The position numbers and the translations under genes were made by a program. Below are positions 57,203 to 64,000 of a stretch of 64,000 nucleotides of DNA, one piece after another. Origin of the DNA: Inhella inkyongensis (lineage in GTDB: Bacteria; Pseudomonadota; Gammaproteobacteria; Burkholderiales; Burkholderiaceae_C); the NCBI RefSeq assembly GCF_005952805.1, contig NZ_CP040709.1, positions 620,001 through 684,000 on the forward strand. Reading direction: 5' to 3'. How positions within the stretch are numbered: the stretch's first letter is position 1; each line of letters begins with the position of its first letter. The notes under the pieces were generated by a model. The model had not been told where the DNA came from and made no database searches. It saw nothing but the letters and a program-made list of their open reading frames with translations.

Positions 57203-59599
57203 ATGAGCACCCGCCCTCCCTTACCTGCGCTGGCCCAATCGGCTCGTCGCGTGTACTTGGAGGTCTTGGTGCGAGGCTCCGCCAGCGTGTCGGGGGCGCT
57301 CATCGAGACCTTGCATCAGCGTCTGCTCAAGCCGGCCGAGCCGCTGAAGATCCGCGCCATCCGCGACACCCTGGCCGATCTGCAGCAGCATGGCGCTACT
57401 TGGCAGCTGGGTCTGATCTCCCGGCTGCGCAAGACCTTGAAGGGCGAAGAAGCGGCGCGCGTGCCGGCCGGCCAAGCGCTGAGCTTGGTGGCCGATGACA
57501 CGATCGAGCGCGAGATCATTGCTGCGCGCTTGGCACTTTCTTTGAGTGCCGATGTGCAGTGGCAGTTCTCTGACCTGTGCTCGCGCATGCAGACCCTCTC
57601 GGGTCAGCCTGAAATTGCGGCCGACGACGGCTTGCGACCGGCGGTGATGGCGCGTCACTGGGTCGATGCCTGGCGCGATGCCGAGTTGGGGCATGCCGAC
57701 TGGCAGTTGCTCCAGGCGGCCATTCATGAGGAATTCGGCCTCTGGCTGGGTGATGCCTATCACCGCTGCAATGCGTGGCTGGTGGAGCAGGGTGTGTTGC
57801 CCGAAGTGGACCTGCGTCCCTTCATCCGACGTTCGCACAGTGTGGCGCCTGGCGCACTGATCGGGGGCAGTTTTACCGAGTCGACCCAACGGCGTACCGA
57901 GCACATGGGCGGCGCTGTGGAACCCGCTTTGGCCCTGGCTGCGGCGGCGGTGCGACTGGCCGGTAGCCTGGGCGGCGGTGCGCAGGGTGGCCCTGTGGAG
58001 CCCGGCGTCGGGCTGTCCGCGCGCGCGCCCACAGAGCGCAGCCCCGCCAGTGCCCAGGCTAGCCAGGTGATGCAGCAGTTGCAGAAGGTGTTGCAGCGGC
58101 ATGTGCCGGGCATGGGCGAGTCCCCAGCGGTGCAGGCAGCAACGCTTGCGCCCGCTGGTGCAGGGGCTGCCGCTGGTGCAGCGGCTGCGGCAGGCGAGGC
58201 GACACCGCCCGAGCCGCTGCGTGTGTCGCCCCGCTTGCAAGCTGTCATTGAGCGTGCCCAGAACGCGCTGCAGCGTCCGGTTGCGCGAGAGAGTGGCAGC
58301 CCGGTGGCGCTGGAAGATCTACGGGCGCGCAGCCAGGCCTTCAAGCAAGTGTTGAAGCAGGCAGCCGCCTCGCCCCAAGAGCGCGCCACGATCGAAGTCG
58401 TGGCCATGATGTTCCAGAGCATTCTTCAGGATGAGCGCCTGCCCGCCACCGTGCGGGTGTGGTTTGCGCGCCTGCAAATGCCGGTGTTGCGCGTCGCGGT
58501 GGCCGAACCCGACTTCTTTGCCGCCGACGACCACCCTGCTCGCCGGTTGATTGACCGCATGGGCGCTTGTGCGCTGGGTTTTGATAGTGCGCAAGCCTTG
58601 GGCGAAGTGCTGGAGCGCGAGATCAAGCGCGTGGTGCAGGTGGTCGAGGCGTATCCCGATACCGGACGACGCGTGTTTCAGACCGTGCTCACGGAGTTCG
58701 AAGCCTTTCTGGCCAACTTCTTTGAGCATGAGAACCCGGCCTCGCGCAAAGGCATCTCACTGGCCCAACAGGTTGAGCAGCGCGAGACCCTGGCCATTCA
58801 GTACACGATCGAGCTGCGCAAGATGCTGGCCGATGTGCCGGTGGATGACAGCCTGCGCGAGTTCCTGTTCCAGGTCTGGGCCGATGTGCTGGCCGTGACG
58901 GCCGTGCGTGAGGGGGGCCAGTCCGAAGTCACCAAGACCATGAAGCGGGCGGCGGCCGACCTGATTTGGTCGGCAGGTGCCAAAGTGGCCCCGGATGAAC
59001 GGGTCGAGGTGATTCGCCGTCTGCCCATCCTGCTCAAGACCCTTCGTGATGGCATGGGCCATGCCGGTATTGCTGCCAAGAAGCAGGACGAACACATTCG
59101 CCGGCTCAACAACGTGCTGGCGGCCGCTTTTACCGCCAAGGCCGCGCCGATCTCACGGGATCGTCTGGATGAGCTGAAGGACCGCCTACAGACTTTGGAG
59201 TCCATGCTGCCGACGCTCAATGAGGCGGATTTGGACGAGGGTCTGATTCGCGACATTTCCGGCCAGGAGACCGAAGGACTGGAAGTCGTGTCGGAAGGCG
59301 GGTCACCGCCCAGCGCTGCCATGCTGGCCTGGGCCCGCGAACTGCCGCTCGGGAGTTGGTTCCAGTTGCAGTACCGCAACCGCATGGAGACGGTGCAATT
59401 GGCCTGGACCGGGGCTCGGCACCAGATGCTGCTCTTCGTTTCGCCCCAGGGGCGGGCGGTGCTCTTCCCGCTGCAGCGCTTGGCGGCCTATTTGCAGGCT
59501 CACTTGATTCGCCCGGCGCAGGATGAAGCGCTGACGGTGCGGGCCACGCGTGACGCGCTGGCGCGCCTGGAGCGTGACCCGGAGGCGCTGCTGCGCTAG
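57203..59599 (+). CDS. DUF1631 domain protein
   Basis: 798 aa from ATG 57203. Soluble, largely helical; no signal peptide. N-terminal region with VLVRGSASVSGALIETLHQR, middle QSILQDERLPATVRVWFARL and LQMPVLRVAVAEPDFFAADD, HPARRLIDRMG, and a C-terminal ELPLGSWFQLQYRNRMETVQ beta-rich end that may be PilZ-like. Function unknown. Its stop overlaps the stop of smg on the other strand. Confidence 0.85.
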   Translation: MSTRPPLPALAQSARRVYLEVLVRGSASVSGALIETLHQRLLKPAEPLKIRAIRDTLADLQQHGATWQLGLISRLRKTLKGEEAARVPAGQALSLVADDTIEREIIAARLALSLSADVQWQFSDLCSRMQTLSGQPEIAADDGLRPAVMARHWVDAWRDAELGHADWQLLQAAIHEEFGLWLGDAYHRCNAWLVEQGVLPEVDLRPFIRRSHSVAPGALIGGSFTESTQRRTEHMGGAVEPALALAAAAVRLAGSLGGGAQGGPVEPGVGLSARAPTERSPASAQASQVMQQLQKVLQRHVPGMGESPAVQAATLAPAGAGAAAGAAAAAGEATPPEPLRVSPRLQAVIERAQNALQRPVARESGSPVALEDLRARSQAFKQVLKQAAASPQERATIEVVAMMFQSILQDERLPATVRVWFARLQMPVLRVAVAEPDFFAADDHPARRLIDRMGACALGFDSAQALGEVLEREIKRVVQVVEAYPDTGRRVFQTVLTEFEAFLANFFEHENPASRKGISLAQQVEQRETLAIQYTIELRKMLADVPVDDSLREFLFQVWADVLAVTAVREGGQSEVTKTMKRAAADLIWSAGAKVAPDERVEVIRRLPILLKTLRDGMGHAGIAAKKQDEHIRRLNNVLAAAFTAKAAPISRDRLDELKDRLQTLESMLPTLNEADLDEGLIRDISGQETEGLEVVSEGGSPPSAAMLAWARELPLGSWFQLQYRNRMETVQLAWTGARHQMLLFVSPQGRAVLFPLQRLAAYLQAHLIRPAQDEALTVRATRDALARLERDPEALLR

Positions 59600-60048
59600 T
59601 GAATCAGCCGATCCTCTGGAGCGACGAAGAGTTCGTCCAGGATCAGCGCGTCAGGCTCCTCGCCGGAGCTCCAGAAGACCATCAACACGATGATCTTCAG
59701 GTCTTCCAGGTCGACCGGGCCGCCGGCGATGGCCATGGCGCGGTCAAGCACCACTTCGCGCAGGGCCGGGGGCAGCACGCCCGCACTGGCCAAAAAGCTG
59801 ATGAAGTCGATCGAGGCCTGCCCCAGGTGCTCCAGCTCATCGCGGGTGTAGACCCGCAGGCTGCTGGCCTGCGTCTGCGCCGCCACCGACTCCGCGGCCA
59901 CGCTCAGGCCGGCCAGCCATTGCAGGGCCTCGCGAATTTCCTCGCGCTCGAAACCGACCGCCGTCAGCTTGCGCTGCAGTTGGACCGGATCGGGGCAGGC
60001 ATCGGGCCGCCAATAGGTCTCGTAGAGGTAGACGAGCACATCAAACAT
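59596..60048 (-). CDS. smg: Smg / DUF494 family protein
   Basis: 150 aa from ATG 60048. MFDVLVYLYETYWRPDACPD and the C-terminal DLKIIVLMVFWSSGEEPDAL are family landmarks. Role unclear; conserved next to dprA in gamma- and betaproteobacteria, as here, 35 bp downstream of dprA. Confidence 0.93.
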   Translation of the reverse strand: MFDVLVYLYETYWRPDACPDPVQLQRKLTAVGFEREEIREALQWLAGLSVAAESVAAQTQASSLRVYTRDELEHLGQASIDFISFLASAGVLPPALREVVLDRAMAIAGGPVDLEDLKIIVLMVFWSSGEEPDALILDELFVAPEDRLIH

Positions 60049-60083
60049 GGGCCCATGATAGCGGAGCCCCCGCGGGCCCCCGG

Positions 60084-61148
60084 TCAACGCCGGGCTTGAA
60101 AGCGTTCGCCGGGCAGGCGCTCCACCCGTCCCTCCAGTTCCAAGCCCAAGAGATGGGCCTGCAGGGTGGCCAGTGGCCAGTTCAGCCGGCCGAGCAACCG
60201 GTCCAAGCTGCAGACCTCGTGACCCATGGCGCGCAGAACAGGGTCGAGCTCGGCGCTCGGCGCGACGGTGGGCGCCGGTTCGGTTTGGGGTTTCAGGGGC
60301 TGGCAAGCGCCGGCCGGCGTGGGCCCCGGCAATTCATCCAAGATGTCTTGCACCGACTGCACGAGCTTGGCGCCCTGTTGGATCAACAAATGGCAGCCCT
60401 GCGCCTGCAGCGAGCGCACGGGGCCGGGCAGGGCAAATACCTCGCGCCCGGCCTCGGCCGCGAGCCGGGCCGTGATGAGGGAGCCCGAACGGGGAGCGGC
60501 CTCCACCACCAGGCAGCCTTGGCTCAATGCAGCGATAAGCCGATTGCGCACCGGGAACTGCGCGGGCAATGAGGGGGTGCCGGGCGCGTGCTCGCTGATG
60601 AGTAGGCCTGCCCTGGCGATCTCCGCGCCCAAGGCCTTGTGGCTGGGCGGATAGAGCGGCTCGATGCCGCCGCCCAGTACGGCCCAGGTGGCGCCGGCGC
60701 CGGCCAAGGCGCCCCGGTGGGCCGCACCGTCGATGCCGATGGCCAGGCCCGACACCACCACCCAGCCCAGGCGAGCCAGTTCGCCACTGAACTCTTCGGC
60801 CAGCTCCAGGCCGGCGGGTGTGGGGTGGCGACTGCCCACCACGGCCAGGGCGGGGCGTTCCAGTTGTTCACGCCGGCCCTGCAGGAAGAGCAGCAGAGGC
60901 GGGTCCGGGCTGTTCAGCAGGCCCTCGGGGTAATCGGCATCGCCCAGGCAAAGCAGGCTGCGTGCCGGCTCTGCATCGAGCCAGCGCAGGCTGTGGTCCA
61001 GCCGTGACTGCTGCTCGGGCGGCAGCTCCGGCAATTGGGCGGCCGCTGTGGCAGCCGAACCGGTGCGGATCAGCAGCTTGCGGGCGGCGGCGCGGCCCAG
61101 GCCGAAATACAGCTTCAGCCAGTCCGAGAGTTCGTCTCGGTCTGGCAT
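60084..61148 (-). CDS. dprA: DNA processing protein DprA
   Basis: 354 aa. Loads RecA on incoming single-stranded DNA during natural transformation. Rossmann-fold motifs VVGSRHPTPAGLELAEEFSG, VSGLAIGIDGAAHRGALAG, FPVRNRLIAALSQGCLVVEA and SGSLITARLAAEAGREVFAL. A C-terminal DML1-like winged helix follows a Pro-rich linker. Suggests natural competence potential. Preceded by the LysM gene (6 bp). Confidence 0.95.
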   Translation of the reverse strand: MPDRDELSDWLKLYFGLGRAAARKLLIRTGSAATAAAQLPELPPEQQSRLDHSLRWLDAEPARSLLCLGDADYPEGLLNSPDPPLLLFLQGRREQLERPALAVVGSRHPTPAGLELAEEFSGELARLGWVVVSGLAIGIDGAAHRGALAGAGATWAVLGGGIEPLYPPSHKALGAEIARAGLLISEHAPGTPSLPAQFPVRNRLIAALSQGCLVVEAAPRSGSLITARLAAEAGREVFALPGPVRSLQAQGCHLLIQQGAKLVQSVQDILDELPGPTPAGACQPLKPQTEPAPTVAPSAELDPVLRAMGHEVCSLDRLLGRLNWPLATLQAHLLGLELEGRVERLPGERFQARR

Positions 61149-61154
61149 GGCGAA

Positions 61155-62303
61155 TCAGGGCTGGCTGAAGCGGTCGCCAGGGCTGACCGGGTCTTTGACC
61201 GAGATGATCAGCGCGTAAGACACCCGCTTGAAGGTCTGGAACACGAACAGCACGCCATGCTGCTCATCCGGCAGCTGAATGGCTTCTGGGCGACCCGAGG
61301 TGCGGTCCGTCACCGGCTTGCCGGCGCGCCACAGGGCCAGCACATGGCCGCGTTCCAGGCCGTCTTGCTGGCCCTTGTTCAGTGCCACGATCTGGTTCTG
61401 TCCGGCGGTGATGGCGTCGCCGTACACCGAGACGATGCGGCCCTCGATGGCCTTCTCGGGCGCGTGCGGGATGTAGCGGCTGAAGCTGCGCGGTGGCACC
61501 GGTGCTAGGCGGTCGCCCACGCCGATTTCCTGTCGCATTTGGCGCACCGTGATGGTGGCGGGCACCTCGGCGCGCCCTTCGCGGGCAGGTTCGCCCTGTC
61601 GTGTCAGCTCGGCGCTGCCCAGGTAAACCGACTCATAACCCAGTACCTCGCGGGTGCCAGGGTTCATCAGGGGTTTGGCGGTGCGGAACACTCGGTAGTG
61701 GTCGTAGGCCTGCTTGATGCCGCGCACATAACCGTTCTCGCCTTGCGACACCATCACCCGGCCTTCTTGTGCAGCCACGATGCGCGGGGCCTGCGCCAGT
61801 TCGTCCTCGTCCAGCACGATGGCTTCATTCAGGAAGGGTTCGATCAGGTGCTGGGGGATGGCGGCCACCGGGTTGTCGGCCAGATTGCTGGCGCGCACGC
61901 GCGGGCTCAGGCGCCCTTGCGCGTCACTGTCGGCGCCGGCCGGGCGGGCCATCTGCAGAGTGGCGCGGCCGTCCTTCTTGATCAGGAACAGGGTCTGTCC
62001 GGGATAGATCAGATGCGGGTTGGCGATCTGTTCCTTGTTCATGCCCCAGAGCTCGGGCCAGCGCCAGGGGCTCTTGAGGAACAGGGTGGAGATGGCCCAC
62101 AGGGTGTCGCCGCTCTTGACCGTGTAGCTGTCGGGGGCGTCGGGCGCCAAGGCTTCCAAGGGCACACCGGCCTGCGCCACGCGCTCGGCGGTGCCGCGCT
62201 GGGCATCGGTGACGGGGAAGTTGGTGGCGTGAACCGGAGCCACGGCCAACAGCGCGGCAGTGGCCAGCAGGGTGAGCGACAGGGGGCTAAAGGCGTTGCG
62301 CAT
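61155..62303 (-). CDS. Periplasmic LysM-domain protein
   Basis: 382 aa from ATG 62303, with GGGAGAACC upstream; an upstream TTG is less likely. Signal peptide ([17 protein letters not shown]). LysM domain [20 protein letters not shown] then [16 protein letters not shown] (about residues 60-110), binding peptidoglycan; the remaining 270 residues are beta-rich without catalytic motifs I recognise. Conserved with dprA in betaproteobacteria. Divergent from def. Confidence 0.9.
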   Translation of the reverse strand: MRNAFSPLSLTLLATAALLAVAPVHATNFPVTDAQRGTAERVAQAGVPLEALAPDAPDSYTVKSGDTLWAISTLFLKSPWRWPELWGMNKEQIANPHLIYPGQTLFLIKKDGRATLQMARPAGADSDAQGRLSPRVRASNLADNPVAAIPQHLIEPFLNEAIVLDEDELAQAPRIVAAQEGRVMVSQGENGYVRGIKQAYDHYRVFRTAKPLMNPGTREVLGYESVYLGSAELTRQGEPAREGRAEVPATITVRQMRQEIGVGDRLAPVPPRSFSRYIPHAPEKAIEGRIVSVYGDAITAGQNQIVALNKGQQDGLERGHVLALWRAGKPVTDRTSGRPEAIQLPDEQHGVLFVFQTFKRVSYALIISVKDPVSPGDRFSQP

Positions 62304-62524
62304 CAAACGGTTCTCCCGGTGCGCCGGCCCAAGGCCGGACGACAGCTAGGCCCATGGGGCTTGGGCGACAATTCGCGGCCCTGGGCGCAAGGCATTCTGC
62401 CGCCATTAGCGCGGCGCACTGCGTGTGCCTGCCAGGGCACAGCTTTGTGATCCCAGCCCGGTGCGCGCTTCGTTGCGCCTCCCCCACAGCCACGCGGTCC
62501 GCCGCAACACCCGCTCACAGTTCC

Positions 62525-63058
62525 ATGGCCCGATTGCCCATCCTGCGCTACCCCGACCCTCGCCTGCATACCGTCGCCAAGCCGGTCGCTGCCGTGGATG
62601 ACCGCATTCGCCGGCTGGTGGATGACATGCTGGAGACCATGTACGCCGCCGAGGGCGTGGGTTTGGCTGCCAGCCAGGTGGATGTGCACGAGCGCGTGGT
62701 GGTGATGGACACCTCGGAAGAGCGCAACCAGCCGCGCGTAATGATCAACCCCGAAATCATCGAGGCCAGTGCCGAGATGTGCGAGGGTGAAGAGGGCTGC
62801 CTGTCGGTGCCGCAGACCTATGACAAGGTGCAGCGCCATAAGCAGGTCAAGGTGCGCGCCCTGGACCGCGACGGCCAACCCTATGAATTCGAGGCCGAGG
62901 GCTTGCTGGCGGTGTGCGTGCAGCACGAGTTGGATCACCTGATGGGCAAGGTTTTCGTCGAGTACCTCAGCCCGCTCAAGCGGGACCGCATCAAGAGCAA
63001 GTTGTTGAAGAAGGCGCGCGAGGACCAGCAGCGCGCGGCGCCGCGCCGGAGTCTTTGA
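62525..63058 (+). CDS. def: Peptide deformylase
   Basis: 177 aa metalloprotease removing N-formyl from nascent proteins. GVGLAASQ (motif 1), EGCLSVP (motif 2, metal Cys) and QHELDHL (motif 3, HExxH) all intact. ATG 62525 has no strong Shine-Dalgarno but fits the family start [14 protein letters not shown]. Its TGA overlaps the fmt ATG. Confidence 0.97.
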   Translation: MARLPILRYPDPRLHTVAKPVAAVDDRIRRLVDDMLETMYAAEGVGLAASQVDVHERVVVMDTSEERNQPRVMINPEIIEASAEMCEGEEGCLSVPQTYDKVQRHKQVKVRALDRDGQPYEFEAEGLLAVCVQHELDHLMGKVFVEYLSPLKRDRIKSKLLKKAREDQQRAAPRRSL

Positions 63059-64000
63059 TGCGCCTGGTGTTCGCCGGCACGCCGGAGTTCGCCGCCCAGG
63101 CGCTGGACGCTCTGCTCGCCGCCGGGCACGAGGTGGTGGGCGTGCTGACTCAGCCCGATCGTCCGGCCGGCCGCGGCATGAAGCTGCAAGCCTCGCCCGT
63201 CAAACAGCGCGCGCTGGCTGCCGGCATCCCGGTGGCCCAGCCGCAGGGCCTGCGTCTGGACGGGCGCTTTGGCTTAGATGCCCAGGCTGCCCAGGCCCAG
63301 TTGTTGGAATGGGCGCCCGAATTGATGGTGGTGGCGGCTTATGGGTTGATCCTGCCGCAGTGGGTGCTTGACCTACCGACGCGCGGCTGCCTGAACATTC
63401 ATGCCTCCCTGCTGCCGCGTTGGCGTGGCGCCGCGCCGATCCAGCGCTGCATCGAGGCGGGCGACGTTCAGACCGGCGTCACCATCATGCAGATGGACAT
63501 CGGCCTGGACACCGGCGCCATGCGCCTGGTTGAGGCGCTGGATCTGGCGGCTGATGAGACGGCGGCCAGCCTACATGATCGGCTGGCTGCACAAGGCGCC
63601 AGCCTGATCGTGCGGGCACTGAGCTGTTTGGATCAGCTGCCGCTGACCCCCCAACCCGAGGCGGGGGTCAACTACGCCGCCAAGATCGAAAAGCGCGAGG
63701 CCCTGATCGACTGGGCTCAGGATGCCGCGCAGATTGAGCGTCGGCTGCGAGCCTTCGATCCTTTCCCCGGTGCGCAGACGCCTTGGCGAGGCGAGGCCCT
63801 CAAGGTTTGGCGCGCGCGTATTGGCGCGGGTCAGGGCCGCCCCGGTGAATGCCTGGCCATTCATGCCGACGGACCCGAAATCGCCTGCGGCCAAGGTAGC
63901 CTGGTGTTGACCGAGGTGCAGCGACCGGGCGGGCGTCGCCAACCCGGCGGCACCTTGGCAGCCCAGTGGACTGTGGGTGGCATTTGTGGTGATTGGGTGG
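63058..64000 (+). CDS. fmt: Methionyl-tRNA formyltransferase (3' end beyond window)
   Basis: 314 visible codons of a gene about 310-320 codons long. [55 protein letters not shown] (folate site SLLP), and [12 protein letters not shown]. Formylates Met-tRNA-fMet, the product of the tRNA gene at 51427; its action is reversed on proteins by def. Coupled to def by ATGA overlap. Confidence 0.96.
   Translation, partial: MRLVFAGTPEFAAQALDALLAAGHEVVGVLTQPDRPAGRGMKLQASPVKQRALAAGIPVAQPQGLRLDGRFGLDAQAAQAQLLEWAPELMVVAAYGLILPQWVLDLPTRGCLNIHASLLPRWRGAAPIQRCIEAGDVQTGVTIMQMDIGLDTGAMRLVEALDLAADETAASLHDRLAAQGASLIVRALSCLDQLPLTPQPEAGVNYAAKIEKREALIDWAQDAAQIERRLRAFDPFPGAQTPWRGEALKVWRARIGAGQGRPGECLAIHADGPEIACGQGSLVLTEVQRPGGRRQPGGTLAAQWTVGGICGDWV

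Overview
The window is a high-GC chromosomal segment of a betaproteobacterium, most likely of order Burkholderiales (Roseateles/Inhella/Rubrivivax-like; this is inferred from protein similarity to remembered families and from gene order, not from a search). It is dominated by the bacterial translation and transcription superoperons. Apart from one patch at about 3.7-4.9 kb the base composition and codon use look uniform, and no prophage, CRISPR array or transposase gene is visible.

Left part (1-15020). A 3'-truncated mltA, a tiny candidate membrane protein, a 262-bp transposase-less inverted-repeat element, apaG, tag and rpe are followed by accessory genes: a low-molecular-weight phosphatase, an unknown AT-richer 387-aa gene, a 47-aa Lys-rich protein, a secreted protein and a psuK-psuG pseudouridine salvage pair. 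Then come gph, a chalcone-isomerase-fold protein and the trp cluster trpE-trpG-ltaE-trpD-trpC-ung. In many gamma- and betaproteobacteria rpe, gph and trpE are adjacent, so the 3.19-7.74 kb stretch reads as an insertion into that cluster. Upstream of trpE lies a 26-codon ORF with three closely spaced Trp codons and a terminator-like hairpin, a likely transcription attenuator.

Central part (15020-49500). tRNA-Tyr, -Gly and -Thr, tuf, tRNA-Trp, secE-nusG, rplKAJL and rpoBC; then a lone PIN-domain gene, rpsL-rpsG-fusA-tuf-rpsJ, the S10 set (rplC to rpsQ), a peroxiredoxin gene, the spc set (rplN to secY), and infA-rpmJ-rpsM-rpsK-rpsD-rpoA-rplQ. The usual long operon is cut by visible terminators and promoters between rpsJ and rplC and between rpsQ and rplN. 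Several promoters share a -10 box followed at once by a GC-rich run. The two tuf genes encode identical proteins.

Right part (49500-64000). dsbD, initiator tRNA-Met, a ProQ/FinO RNA chaperone, two small tandem paralogues with paired CxxC/CxxxC motifs, an enoyl-CoA hydratase family gene, yajC-secD-secF, a DUF1631 gene, then smg, dprA and a LysM protein on the minus strand, diverging from def-fmt (fmt runs off the window end). Overall the window holds core information-processing genes (ribosome, RNA polymerase, elongation factors, Sec translocon, formyl-Met handling) with a few accessory insertions. No clearly new multi-gene system stands out; the best leads are the trp leader, the inverted-repeat element, the unknown 387-aa gene and the tandem small Cys-rich proteins.
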